Shown here in pieces: positions 42,657-51,206 of a stretch of DNA of 64,000 nucleotides. How positions within the stretch are numbered: the first letter of the stretch is position 1; each line of letters opens with the position of its first letter. The notes under the pieces were generated by a model. The model was given only the letters and a program-made list of their open reading frames with translations. It made no database searches and was not told the origin of the DNA. The translations under genes were made by a program, and so were the position numbers. Source of the DNA: Bacillus salipaludis (GTDB lineage: Bacteria; Bacillota; Bacilli; Bacillales_B; DSM-18226); the NCBI RefSeq assembly GCF_004358205.1, contig NZ_SMYO01000003.1, positions 503,931-567,930 on the forward strand, read 5' to 3'.

Positions 42657-42725
42657 GATTGCTCACTCCTTACATCATTTATTCTGTCTATAAAATATAT
42701 CTTTAAATCAAACTTTTCATGACAA

Positions 42726-43469
42726 TTACATGTAAAGTCCGCCGTTAATATTTAATTGTTGTCCAGTAATATAGGCACCGTCTTTACATAGGAATACTAC
42801 ACCACGGCCAATTTCTTGAGGAGTCCCTAAACGTTTTTGTGGGATTTTAGCCACAATTCCATCAAGAACTTTCTCAGGAATTGCTTGAACCATTTCAGTA
42901 CCGATAAATCCTGGGCAAATTGCATTTACCGTTACATTTGATTTCGCTAATTCAAGAGCAAGTGATTTCGTGTAACCAATCAAACCTGCTTTAGCTGCTG
43001 CATAGTTGGTTTGACCGAATCCGCCAGCCTGGCCAATAATGGATGAAATATTAATAATGCGGCCACCATCTGATTCAAGCAAGTGCTGAAGAGCTGGCGA
43101 AGTAGTATTGAAAACACTGTTTAAGTTCACATCGATGACTTTTCTCCAGTCTTCTTCGCTAAGCTTTTTAAACGTACTGTCACGTGTAATTCCTGCATTA
43201 TTTACAAGAATATCTAATTTACCAAAGTGCTCTACCGCTGCTTGAACTAGGCGCGCTGCATCATCGCTGTTGGAAACATCTGCTTGAACGGCAAAAGCTT
43301 CTCCGCCAAATTCCTGGATTTCTGCAACCATTTTTTCGGCTAATTCTGGACGGCTCACGTAGTTAAGAACGATTTTCACACCTTGTTTTGCTAATTCCAA
43401 TGAAATTGCTGCTCCAATTCCTCTGCTTCCACCTGTTACGATTGCTACTTTATTTTTTAGTTCAGTCAT
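42726..43469 (-). CDS. phaB: acetoacetyl-CoA reductase PhaB
   Basis: 247 aa from ATG 43469 (AGGAGG upstream); an earlier in-frame ATG at 43508 has no Shine-Dalgarno. Short-chain dehydrogenase: TGGSRGIG cofactor motif, NNAG, catalytic Ser in INISSIIGQ and YxxxK in YAAAKAG. It reduces acetoacetyl-CoA to (R)-3-hydroxybutyryl-CoA. Middle gene of phaR-phaB-phaC, the class IV arrangement of B. cereus and B. megaterium. Confidence 0.92.
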   Translation of the reverse strand: MTELKNKVAIVTGGSRGIGAAISLELAKQGVKIVLNYVSRPELAEKMVAEIQEFGGEAFAVQADVSNSDDAARLVQAAVEHFGKLDILVNNAGITRDSTFKKLSEEDWRKVIDVNLNSVFNTTSPALQHLLESDGGRIINISSIIGQAGGFGQTNYAAAKAGLIGYTKSLALELAKSNVTVNAICPGFIGTEMVQAIPEKVLDGIVAKIPQKRLGTPQEIGRGVVFLCKDGAYITGQQLNINGGLYM

Positions 43470-43538
43470 TTTCTTTTCCTCCTGATGTAAATTAGTTTGA
43501 GATTTCACAATGTTTCTCGTTATTTATGTACTACCGGA

Positions 43539-43943
43539 TTATTTTGAAGTTTCCGGTAATTTAAGTGCTGCAAGAATTTGATTAAGCTTATTATCAAGAT
43601 TTTTCATATCTTTTTTAATTGCTGCTAAATCACGTTGATAACTTGCTGGGTCAATCGTTTTGTCTGCCGCATCTTCCAATAATTCTTCTAAATTATCAAC
43701 TTTTGCATCCACATTCACAATCAATGAAGATAGATTTGCAAGATCAGTACGTGAAGGAACATTTACAAATTCCAAGTATTTTTCTGTACTCTCATCAATC
43801 ATCTTTTTAAACATAAGATTCATTTCTAAAATTTGTCCCATTCCTTTAGACGGAAAATCCTCTTTCACCTTATCGTCAAAAAAACTACTAGACTTTGAAT
43901 AAAAATCTTTCCACATTTCATAAATATTGGTTTCAGAACTCAT
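43539..43943 (-). CDS. phaR: PHA synthase regulatory subunit PhaR (class IV)
   Basis: 134 aa, ATG 43943 with AAGGAGG. Starts MSSETNIYEMWKDFYSKSSS and continues with FFDDKVKEDFPSKGMGQILEMN, the opening of PhaR. The C-terminal half is helical and coiled-coil-like (IKKDMKNLDNKLNQILAAL). It is somewhat shorter than some family members. PhaR is the partner that makes PhaC active in class IV synthases. First gene of the operon, divergent from phaQ. Confidence 0.88.
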   Translation of the reverse strand: MSSETNIYEMWKDFYSKSSSFFDDKVKEDFPSKGMGQILEMNLMFKKMIDESTEKYLEFVNVPSRTDLANLSSLIVNVDAKVDNLEELLEDAADKTIDPASYQRDLAAIKKDMKNLDNKLNQILAALKLPETSK

Positions 43944-44061
43944 GATTTCTCCTCCTTTTTCGTTTTGGACATATTAATCATACTAGTTACTTCACAAGAA
44001 ATGAAGATAAAATATTAGAAATAATCGCAAAATATTACTGCTTTTTTCGACAAAATCCTAC

Positions 44062-44081
44062 ATGAATCTTTATTCATTTTA
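44062..44081. promoter_or_regulatory. partial FadR-like box upstream of phaR
   Basis: ATGAATCTTTATTCATTTTA keeps both ATGAAT and TTCAT cores of the Bacillus FadR dyad (ATGAATGAATANTCATTCAT) but differs at about four positions. Placed about 120 nt before phaR. Weak candidate. Confidence 0.3.
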
Positions 44082-44106
44082 ATATTTTAAGAAACTTTTC
44101 AACTAA

Positions 44107-44164
44107 GTGTAAATTACACATATAGAAATGTTTGACAAATATAATCTATAGGTGTAAATTACAC
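44107..44164 (+). promoter_or_regulatory. phaQ promoter with two identical operators
   Basis: The palindrome GTGTAAATTACAC occurs twice, at 44107-44119 and 44152-44164, each followed by a TATAG-containing stretch. Between them is TTGACA (44132-44137) with a 17-nt spacer to TAAATT, which lies inside the second operator. Two identical sites around a promoter fit autorepression by the PadR-type PhaQ, as known for B. megaterium. Confidence 0.75.
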
Positions 44165-44195
44165 GTATAGATTATATTTTTTGGAGTGATATGAT

Positions 44196-44624
44196 TTGAC
44201 CATCCATCAAAATGAATCTGCTAAAGACACAACTGCTTCGCATCAAGATCGCACGATGAATACGATGCCGAAAAACTTAATGGTTCCGTTTCTGCTGTTA
44301 AGTTTACAAAATGTAAATTTACATGGTTATAAGTTAATTCAAGAGCTGGCACAGTTCGGATTTGCTACTATAGACCAAGGCAATGTATATCGGACATTAA
44401 GGCAGCTTGAAAAAGATCAATTAGTTTATTCTGAATGGGATACAACAACTGAAGGTCCGGCAAAACGAATTTATTCGATTACAAAAGCCGGTGAAGATTA
44501 TTTGAAAACCTGTTTTACTACACTTGAGCAATATCAATCCATGATCAATCGCTTTTTTAGTATTTACATGGATATGTTTCTTCCCCCATCGCGCAAACAA
44601 CAAGAAGGAACAGAAGATAAATAA
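44196..44624 (+). CDS. phaQ: PhaQ, PadR family regulator of phasin expression
   Basis: 142 aa, TTG start at 44196 with GGAG 9 nt upstream. PadR winged helix: MVPFLLLSLQNVNLHGYKLIQEL (partial), GNVYRTLRQLEKDQLVYSEWD and PAKRIYSITKAGEDYL. The C-terminal helix is short. In B. megaterium PhaQ represses phaQP and is released by PHB. Same order here: phaQ then phaP, divergent from phaRBC. Confidence 0.88.
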   Translation: MTIHQNESAKDTTASHQDRTMNTMPKNLMVPFLLLSLQNVNLHGYKLIQELAQFGFATIDQGNVYRTLRQLEKDQLVYSEWDTTTEGPAKRIYSITKAGEDYLKTCFTTLEQYQSMINRFFSIYMDMFLPPSRKQQEGTEDK

Positions 44625-44696
44625 TATTTTCAAAACTAAAATTGTTAACACTGCAGTTAATTAGCTGCAATGATTATAAAATGGGAGGGTTTTTAC

Positions 44697-45221
44697 ATGG
44701 CACAAAATGTAAAAAAACAAGAACAAGAACAAGTTCGTATTGGAGAATCACTTTTTAACACATGGGTAAATAGTTTGGACAGAGTTACCAATGCACAGAA
44801 GGATTTGGAAGAATTATTTCTGCAATCCCTTGAAAAACAAAAATCAACTCTAGAAAAAATGACTGACGATGTTACTCTTATTCAAGAAGAACAAAAGAAA
44901 TTATTTAATGAACTAAGAGAAAATGCAAAGCTAAACTTGCAAAAGAACTTTGGTCCTTCAGCAGGTCAAGTTTATGAACAGTGGAATACTCAATTGGATG
45001 AAGTTTCAAACCGCACCTTACAATTAATCGAAACTCCATACAAAGAAAGTTTAAAATTGATTAATCAGTCTCAAGAACGTTTCCAAGAAACTATTAAAAA
45101 TGGAATTTCTCAACAACAAAAAGTTCGTGATGAAATTACAGAACAAATCAAAGCATCCCAAAAAGTTCTTTTTGATATTTTTGAAACAAATTCAAAAGCT
45201 GCTTTTGCTCTTTTTAAGTAG
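44697..45221 (+). CDS. phaP: phasin PhaP
   Basis: 174 aa from ATG 44697 (GGGAGGG upstream). Entirely helical and amphipathic, rich in Gln, Glu, Lys: QVRIGESLFNTWVNSLDRV, KNFGPSAGQVYEQWNTQLDEV (partial). No catalytic residues. Phasins coat PHA granules and limit their size. Follows phaQ by 72 nt and ends in a strong terminator. Confidence 0.85.
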   Translation: MAQNVKKQEQEQVRIGESLFNTWVNSLDRVTNAQKDLEELFLQSLEKQKSTLEKMTDDVTLIQEEQKKLFNELRENAKLNLQKNFGPSAGQVYEQWNTQLDEVSNRTLQLIETPYKESLKLINQSQERFQETIKNGISQQQKVRDEITEQIKASQKVLFDIFETNSKAAFALFK

Positions 45222-45228
45222 AAATAGT

Positions 45229-45258
45229 AGAACAGAGGAATTTCCTCTGTTCTTTTTT
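45229..45258 (+). terminator. terminator of phaQP
   Basis: AGAACAGAGGAA pairs with TTCCTCTGTTCT, then TTTTTT. Confidence 0.9.
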
Positions 45259-45409
45259 ATTGATTTCAGGAATAGTATGAATATTGAAAATTGTGTTGAC
45301 TTGCCACGGTTGCAATTCCTGTATTTTTAAATAACCCTTATTTGACATGACCTTTTAGAAAAACAACAGTTTGTCAGCAAATGAAATTTTAACTAGAGGT
45401 GGGGAAATT

Positions 45410-46144
45410 TTGAAATTTACTGGAAAAGTTGTTTTAATTACTGGGGGCGCACAGGGTATAGGAAAGGAAACAGCAAGGCAATTTCTTCAAGATGGAGCAA
45501 GTGTTGTCATCTGTGATTACAATGAATCTTCAGGCAGGGAAGCTCTTGAAGAACTTCAGTCTGAGAATGTTACCTTTTTTAAAGTTGATGTAACAGACAG
45601 TTCTCAGATTCAGGATATGGTTCAATCTACAATGGCAAAGCACGGGCGAATTGATGTGTTAATTAATAATGCAGGGATAACGATGGATGGTTTTCTTACA
45701 AAAATGAAAGAAACCGATTGGGAAAAAGTTATAAGTGTGAATTTATCTGGGGTTTTTAAGTGCACAAAGGCCGTTGCCCCTATTATGCTTAACCAGGGGT
45801 CCGGAGTCATCCTGAACGCATCCTCAGTAGTGGGGTTATACGGCAATATCGGTCAAACAAACTACGCAGCAACAAAAGCCGGCGTAATTGGCTTAACAAA
45901 GAGCTGGGCAAAAGAGTTCGGTCCTAAGGGAATTCGAGTAAATGCGGTTGCTCCTGGTTTTATTGAAACCGGCATGACAGCAGCAGTACCAGACAAGGTT
46001 CTAAACTTCATGAAGGAAAAAACCCCTCTTAGAAAAATTGGAAAACCCGAAGATATTGCTTCAGCCTATTTGTTTTTAGCCTCTGATCAAGCAGGTTACA
46101 TTAATGGAACAATTTTAAGTGTTGATGGCGGATTAGTCATATAA
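45410..46144 (+). CDS. 3-oxoacyl-ACP/acetoacetyl-CoA reductase (second SDR)
   Basis: 244 aa, TTG start at 45410 with GAGGTGGGG. SDR motifs: TGGAQGIGKE, NNAGI, Ser in NASSVVGLYG, YAATKAG. Close in length and pattern to PhaB at 42726 and to FabG. Its place between phasin and thiolase suggests a second supply of 3-hydroxyacyl-CoA for PHA, though a FabG-type fatty acid role is equally possible. Own ribosome site and terminator; probably transcribed by read-through or a promoter in the 150-nt gap before it. Confidence 0.85.
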   Translation: MKFTGKVVLITGGAQGIGKETARQFLQDGASVVICDYNESSGREALEELQSENVTFFKVDVTDSSQIQDMVQSTMAKHGRIDVLINNAGITMDGFLTKMKETDWEKVISVNLSGVFKCTKAVAPIMLNQGSGVILNASSVVGLYGNIGQTNYAATKAGVIGLTKSWAKEFGPKGIRVNAVAPGFIETGMTAAVPDKVLNFMKEKTPLRKIGKPEDIASAYLFLASDQAGYINGTILSVDGGLVI

Positions 46145-46193
46145 GTAAACGTTAGCAAATACGTTATCCTTTCCCATAGAGGTAAATAATCCT

Positions 46194-46225
46194 GGAGAAA
46201 CAATTAAATGTTTCTCCTTTTCTTT
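46194..46225 (+). terminator. terminator of the second SDR gene
   Basis: GGAGAAAC, an 8-nt loop, GTTTCTCC, TTTTCTTT. Confidence 0.8.
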
Positions 46226-46352
46226 GATTGAAAAACCCTGATATTTTTCGACAATTTTTAACAAAGTTCCCTATTATTCTATAAAGTTCATTTTTAACTA
46301 AATTCTAGTTCCATTTCAATAAAGAGTTGCTTTACCCCCATCCATAAATAAA

Positions 46353-46372
46353 ATGAATGAATCTTCATTTAT
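46353..46372. promoter_or_regulatory. FadR-type operator upstream of the thiolase gene
   Basis: ATGAATGAATCTTCATTTAT differs at only a couple of positions from the Bacillus FadR consensus ATGAATGAATANTCATTCAT. FadR (YsiA) represses fatty-acid degradation genes until long-chain acyl-CoA appears. The box is about 110 nt before the thiolase start; the rest of the 335-nt gap is AT-rich. Confidence 0.6.
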
Positions 46373-46479
46373 AAGAAAACGCTAAATTTGTCGAATAATA
46401 ATTCAAAAAATTGTGGTATTTTTACTGTATTATTTTAAGGGGGAATTGATAATACATAAATTTTTTGGGAGGAAATAAA

Positions 46480-47667
46480 ATGGCAATCAATGAAGTTGTA
46501 ATTGTAAGTGCAGTAAGAACAGCAATTGGAAGTTTTCTTGGGGGCTTAAAAAACGTCCCAGTCACTCAATTAGGTGCGACTGTAATCAAAGAAGCCATCC
46601 AAAAAGCAGGAATTAGTGCAAATGATGTTGATGAAGTCATCATGGGGAACGTACTACAAGCAGGAGCTGGCCAAAATCCGGCGAGACAAGCTTCCCTTGC
46701 AGCAGGAGTTCCGCAAGAAGCACCAGCTACAACCATTAATAAAGTCTGTGGATCAGGATTAAAAGCTGTTCACCTAGCAACACAAGCAATTCTTGCAGGA
46801 GATGCCGAGATTGTTGTTGCGGGCGGAATGGAAAACATGAGTCAAGCTCCTTACCTTTTAAAAGGCGGACGCGATGGATTTAAAATGGGCGACCAGAAAG
46901 TTGTCGACAGTATGATTGCAGACGGCTTATGGTGTGCTGAAAATAACTACCATATGGGAATTACTGCAGAAAACCTTGCTGAGAAATATGAAATCTCTCG
47001 TCAAGAACAAGATGAATTTTCAGCTGCAAGCCAACAAAAAGCACAGGCAGCCATTGAATCCAACCGTTTTGCCGATGAAATTGTTCCTGTAGAAATTCCT
47101 GGACGTAAAGGTCAAGTAACAATCTTTAGTCAAGATGAGTTCCCTCGATTTGGAACAACTGCTGACAGCTTAGGAAAACTTCGCCCGGCCTTCAAAAAAG
47201 ATGGTACAGTTACTGCGGGTAATGCATCAGGAATTAATGATGGTGCAGCAGCATTCGTTGTAATGAGTCGTAAAAAGGCGGAAGAATTAGGTCTTAAGCC
47301 ATTGGTATCGATTAAAGCCAATGCAACAGCTGGCGTGGACCCAAGTATTATGGGGATTGGTCCTGTACCAGCTGTCAAAAAAGCGCTTGATAAAGCAACT
47401 ATTTCATTAGAAGAGATCGATTTAATTGAAGCAAACGAAGCATTTGCTGCTCAGTCAATCGCTGTAGACCGTGAGCTTCAATTTAACAAAGAAAAATTGA
47501 ATGTAAATGGCGGAGCAATTGCCCTTGGTCACCCAATCGGTGCCAGCGGAGCAAGAATCCTTGTTTCTTTAATTCATGAAATGAAGAAAAGAGAAAACCG
47601 CTATGGTTTAGCAACACTTTGTGTTGGCGGCGGTCAAGGCGTAGCCACTATCGTCGAAAATATTTAA
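46480..47667 (+). CDS. acetyl-CoA C-acetyltransferase (PhaA/AtoB/MmgA-type thiolase)
   Basis: 395 aa from ATG 46480 with GGGAGG. Active-site Cys in [14 protein letters not shown] (about residue 88), His in [10 protein letters not shown], Cys in TLCVGGGQG. It condenses two acetyl-CoA to acetoacetyl-CoA or runs in reverse. Beside the pha genes it would begin PHB synthesis; with a FadR box it could equally serve beta-oxidation. Ends at a good terminator. Confidence 0.9.
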   Translation: MAINEVVIVSAVRTAIGSFLGGLKNVPVTQLGATVIKEAIQKAGISANDVDEVIMGNVLQAGAGQNPARQASLAAGVPQEAPATTINKVCGSGLKAVHLATQAILAGDAEIVVAGGMENMSQAPYLLKGGRDGFKMGDQKVVDSMIADGLWCAENNYHMGITAENLAEKYEISRQEQDEFSAASQQKAQAAIESNRFADEIVPVEIPGRKGQVTIFSQDEFPRFGTTADSLGKLRPAFKKDGTVTAGNASGINDGAAAFVVMSRKKAEELGLKPLVSIKANATAGVDPSIMGIGPVPAVKKALDKATISLEEIDLIEANEAFAAQSIAVDRELQFNKEKLNVNGGAIALGHPIGASGARILVSLIHEMKKRENRYGLATLCVGGGQGVATIVENI

Positions 47668-47682
47668 TCCTAAAATGAAATC

Positions 47683-47719
47683 AAAACGAGACTTCCGATA
47701 AGGAGTCTCGTTTTTTATT
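47683..47719 (+). terminator. terminator of the thiolase gene
   Basis: AAAACGAGACT, a 9-nt loop, AGTCTCGTTTT and further T residues. Confidence 0.85.
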
Positions 47720-47854
47720 TTTAAGAAAATTTTAAAAAAAATTCAAAAATCTGCCACGAACTTTCCTTCTATTTTTAATCAAATGGGACTATAAATAAAT
47801 TAAAGGGTTAAACCTTTCTTAGCCCTAACCTATTAAGAAAGGAGGTCTTTAACC

Positions 47855-48055
47855 ATGTCAATGGCTGATTTTGATGATATTTATCAAATTTGTTGCAACT
47901 TTGATCCGACTGAAAAATCGAAAAGTATGAGAAAAGTTGAAGTAAATCAGTTAGCGACTGAAGTAATTCCGGATTCAAGATTAACATGTTCGGAAAATTG
48001 GTGGGAGATTGTCGAGAAAGATATTCTTGAAGAAGAGATAACCGTATTCGTATAA
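47855..48055 (+). CDS. small hypothetical protein, 66 aa
   Basis: ATG 47855 behind an excellent AAAGGAGG. Sequence begins MSMADFDDIYQICCNFDP and is acidic, with a Cys-Cys pair, another Cys, and a WW pair (CSENWWEIVEKDILEEE). No membrane helix or signal. The ribosome binding site and the hairpin that follows (48103-48143) argue for a real transcript. I do not recognise the family. Confidence 0.55.
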   Translation: MSMADFDDIYQICCNFDPTEKSKSMRKVEVNQLATEVIPDSRLTCSENWWEIVEKDILEEEITVFV

Positions 48056-48102
48056 AAACCATTAGAAACGGCAGGTACATCGAATGAATGATCTATGCAC
48101 TT

Positions 48103-48143
48103 AATCCCTTGTTTAATCCATTCCTGGAAATAAACAAGGGATT
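48103..48143 (+). terminator. hairpin after the 66-aa gene
   Basis: AATCCCTTGTTTA and TAAACAAGGGATT pair over 13 bp around a 15-nt loop. The T-run after it is short (TT then CATT), so termination may be partial. Confidence 0.6.
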
Positions 48144-48162
48144 TCATTATGAATGATTACAT

Positions 48163-48218
48163 AGGGTCAGTCTCCTCTTCCAAGTTTCGCTTTAAACAGG
48201 CGGCGGGTTACTGACCCT
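48163..48218. repeat. inverted repeat near the scoB stop
   Basis: AGGGTCAGT and ACTGACCCT, 38 nt apart, 7 nt beyond the scoB stop. It could be part of the 3' end of the CoA-transferase operon transcript; no T-run follows. Confidence 0.35.
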
Positions 48219-48224
48219 TCCTAC

Positions 48225-48875
48225 TTATTTAATCATTAATTCCTGACTTACAATGAAAGCTGCTTCTGTGTTTTTGTCTACGTCCTCAACTGTTATGCCA
48301 GGCTGTGTTTCGACAAGAACCATTCCTTCCGGTGTAAAATCAAATACAGCCAAATCTGTAATTAAACGGTGTACCACTTGTTTTCCTGTTAATGGAAGAG
48401 TACAGGATTTTTTAATTTTAGATTCCCCGTTTTTATTAGCATGTTCCATAACGACGACAACCCGTTTTGCCCCATTTACTAAGTCCATGGCGCCGCCCAT
48501 ACCTTTTATCATTTTTCCTGGAATCATCCAGTTAGCTAAATCTCCTTGTTCTGAAACTTCCATACCTCCCAGGATGGCGAGATCGATGTGTCCGCCTCGA
48601 ATCATGGCAAAAGATTCAGCACTATCAAAAAAAGAGGCTCCTCTAACAGCAGTTACGGTTTCCTTTCCAGCATTAATTAGGTCAGGATCTTCATTGCCCA
48701 CGAAAGGATAGGGTCCGATCCCTAATAACCCATTTTCTGATTGAAGCAAAACATTATACCCACTTGGAATTTCATTGGCAATCAAGGTGGGTATTCCAAT
48801 ACCAAGATTGACATTCATTCCGTCTTGAATCTCCTGAACAGCCCTTTTCACTATCAACGACCGTGCATTACTCAT
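48225..48875 (-). CDS. scoB: 3-oxoacid CoA-transferase subunit B
   Basis: 216 aa, ATG 48875 with AAGGAGG. Family I CoA-transferase beta subunit: [13 protein letters not shown], catalytic Glu in [15 protein letters not shown] (SENG), [39 protein letters not shown] (partial). With ScoA it moves CoA from succinyl-CoA (or another acyl-CoA) to acetoacetate. It forms the tail of the leucine-degradation operon, where acetoacetate is a product. Confidence 0.92.
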   Translation of the reverse strand: MSNARSLIVKRAVQEIQDGMNVNLGIGIPTLIANEIPSGYNVLLQSENGLLGIGPYPFVGNEDPDLINAGKETVTAVRGASFFDSAESFAMIRGGHIDLAILGGMEVSEQGDLANWMIPGKMIKGMGGAMDLVNGAKRVVVVMEHANKNGESKIKKSCTLPLTGKQVVHRLITDLAVFDFTPEGMVLVETQPGITVEDVDKNTEAAFIVSQELMIK

Positions 48876-48901
48876 AGAATATCCTCCTTCCTTTTATTGA
48901 A

Positions 48902-49603
48902 CTAAACGTGGACAACTGTCCGCCTTTCAATCCTTTTTTCATAGTTTTCACCAAGCAGCAACCGTTGTACATAAATTCCAGGGGTATGAATTTCATCCGG
49001 GTTTAACTCCCCGGCTTCCTTTATCTCCTCTACCTCTGCGATTGTGACCTTGCCAGCCATTGCCGCTAGCGGATTAAAGTTACGTGCTGTTTTTTGATAG
49101 ATTAGATTGCCTAATGGATCTGCTTTCCATGCTTTTACAAGAGCAAAATCCCCAACGATACCCTCTTCTAAAATATAAGTTTTACCGTTAAAAACCTTAT
49201 GTTCCTTCCCTTCGGCTATCGCTGTTCCTACACCTGTTGCAGTATAGAAAGCAGGAATTCCTGCACCGCCTGCACGGATTCTTTCAGCTAGTGTCCCTTG
49301 TGGAACGAGCTCTACTTCTAGTTCTCCGCTTAAAAACTGCTGTTCAAAAATCTTGTTTTCACCCACGTAGGAGGAAATCATTTTCTTAATTTGCTTGTTA
49401 GCTAGTAAAAGACCTAGTCCCCAATCATCAACGCCACAATTATTGCTGACTATGGTTAAATCCTTTGTACCTTTATCCCGTAAAGCCATGATGGCTTTTT
49501 CAGGAATTCCGCACAATCCGAAGCCTCCAACAATTATGGTCGCTCCATCCGGAATATCTTGGACCGCTTGTGTAAAAGAGTCTACGATTTTACCCTTATT
49601 CAA
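48902..49603 (-). CDS. scoA: 3-oxoacid CoA-transferase subunit A
   Basis: 233 aa, TTG start at 49603 with AGGAGG. Alpha subunit signature [19 protein letters not shown] near the start, then [30 protein letters not shown] and [18 protein letters not shown] (partial). Pairs with ScoB (26 nt downstream). Begins 37 nt after the carboxyltransferase gene, so likely part of the same operon. Confidence 0.92.
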   Translation of the reverse strand: MNKGKIVDSFTQAVQDIPDGATIIVGGFGLCGIPEKAIMALRDKGTKDLTIVSNNCGVDDWGLGLLLANKQIKKMISSYVGENKIFEQQFLSGELEVELVPQGTLAERIRAGGAGIPAFYTATGVGTAIAEGKEHKVFNGKTYILEEGIVGDFALVKAWKADPLGNLIYQKTARNFNPLAAMAGKVTIAEVEEIKEAGELNPDEIHTPGIYVQRLLLGENYEKRIERRTVVHV

Positions 49604-49640
49604 AGAAATAACCTCCTTTTAAATAGATTTCTATTAAAAT

Positions 49641-51185
49641 CTATACTGGATAGACTGCATGTTTTCGTTCAGAGAATTGAGTATACTTTGAAGCATACGC
49701 TTCAAAACGATTAACCAGTTCCTTACGTAAAGCGTTTCCTGGGATAATGCCGTCAATGATCATCTCAGAAGCAAGGCGGTAAATATCAATGTCCTCTTTA
49801 TATTCTTCACGTTTTTGCTGAATAAAGGCAGCCTTCTCGGAATCTTGCAATTGTTCAATTTTATTGGAATAGACAGCATTTACTGCAGCCTCTGGTCCCA
49901 TTACGGCAATTTGGGCCGTTGGTAAAGCAAGGCAGCAATCCGGTTCAAATGCAGGGCCTGCCATTGCATAAAGACCTGCACCGTAGGCTTTACGGACAAT
50001 GACAGAAATTTTTGGCACCGTCGCTTCCGCCATCGCCGAGATCATTTTTGCCCCATGGCGGATGATGCCTGCGCGCTCCACCTTTGTCCCAATCATAAAA
50101 CCAGGAACATCTACAAGGAAAAGAATCGGGATATGGAATGCATCACATAGATTAATAAATTTTGCTGCTTTATCGGCCGTATCGTGGAACAATACTCCGC
50201 CTTTCACTCGCGGCTGATTGGCAATAATACCGACTGGTTTTCCATTCATACGGGAAAGGCCGGTGATTAATTCAGCAGCAAAAAGCTTCTTAATTTCAAA
50301 AAAAGATCCTTCATCAATGATGCGGTCGATTAAATCATACATATTAAAAGGTGAATTTTGGTTTGTTGGAATCAGGTCTTCGATTGTTTTTTCAAATGAC
50401 TTAGGCGGTAATGTCACTTTGGTCGGCGGCTTTTCTGAGAAATTTGCGGGAAAATAAGAAAGGTATTTTCGGGCCATTTCAAGCGCTTCCTCTTCGGTTT
50501 TCGCCAAAACATCACCGCAGCCTGAAATCGAACAGTGCATCCGCGCACCGCCCATTTCCTCAAGCGTTACTTTCTCACCGATGACCATTTCCGCCATCCG
50601 TGGTGACCCTAGATACATAGAAGCATTTTTATCGACCATGACCACGATGTCACAAAATGCCGGGATATACGCTCCACCCGCTGCAGATGGTCCAAACAGC
50701 ACACAGACCTGTGGTATTTTCCCGGATAATTTCACCTGATTATAGAAAATCCGTCCTGCTCCGCGGCGTCCTGGAAACATTTCTACCTGATCGGTAATCC
50801 GAGCTCCTGCGGAATCGACGAGATAAATTAATGGAACTCTCAGTTTTTCAGCAGTTTCTTGAATACGTATGATTTTTTCAACCGTCCGTGCCCCCCAGGA
50901 GCCTGCCTTGATTGTCGAATCGTTCGCCATAACACAAACAACTTGTCCGTTTATTTTTCCGATCACTGTTACGACACCATCCGCTGGAAGATCTTCTGCC
51001 ATGCAATTGGCAAATGCTGCATCCTCCAAGACAAAATCTTGGTCAAACAAAAGCTTTAAGCGGTCACGAACAAAGAGTTTTCCCTGCTCGCTATTTTTTT
51101 CGTGGTATTTTGCGGCACCGCCTTTATAAATCTTTTCAAGGCGTTCTTGTAATGTAAGATTCTCTGAATGAACTTCTGTAGTCAT
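49641..51185 (-). CDS. yngE: acyl-CoA carboxylase carboxyltransferase subunit (methylcrotonyl-CoA carboxylase beta, YngE-like)
   Basis: 514 aa, ATG 51185 with GGGAGG. Two crotonase-like halves: acyl-CoA site DSAGARITDQVEMFPGRRG and FGPSAAGGAYIPAF, and biotin site PGFMIGTKVERAGIIRHGAKM, RKAYGAGLYAM. In a leucine operon with biotin carboxylase, BCCP, HMG-CoA lyase and hydratase, the substrate is 3-methylcrotonyl-CoA. A propionyl-CoA role is possible for the family but less fitting here. Confidence 0.9.
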   Translation of the reverse strand: MTTEVHSENLTLQERLEKIYKGGAAKYHEKNSEQGKLFVRDRLKLLFDQDFVLEDAAFANCMAEDLPADGVVTVIGKINGQVVCVMANDSTIKAGSWGARTVEKIIRIQETAEKLRVPLIYLVDSAGARITDQVEMFPGRRGAGRIFYNQVKLSGKIPQVCVLFGPSAAGGAYIPAFCDIVVMVDKNASMYLGSPRMAEMVIGEKVTLEEMGGARMHCSISGCGDVLAKTEEEALEMARKYLSYFPANFSEKPPTKVTLPPKSFEKTIEDLIPTNQNSPFNMYDLIDRIIDEGSFFEIKKLFAAELITGLSRMNGKPVGIIANQPRVKGGVLFHDTADKAAKFINLCDAFHIPILFLVDVPGFMIGTKVERAGIIRHGAKMISAMAEATVPKISVIVRKAYGAGLYAMAGPAFEPDCCLALPTAQIAVMGPEAAVNAVYSNKIEQLQDSEKAAFIQQKREEYKEDIDIYRLASEMIIDGIIPGNALRKELVNRFEAYASKYTQFSERKHAVYPV

Positions 51186-51206
51186 GAAGTGATCCTCCCT
51201 CTCATG

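Noticed and set aside
48253..48711. 152-aa plus-strand frame opposite scoB
   Set aside because: Shadow of a conserved gene; no ribosome site and low-complexity composition.
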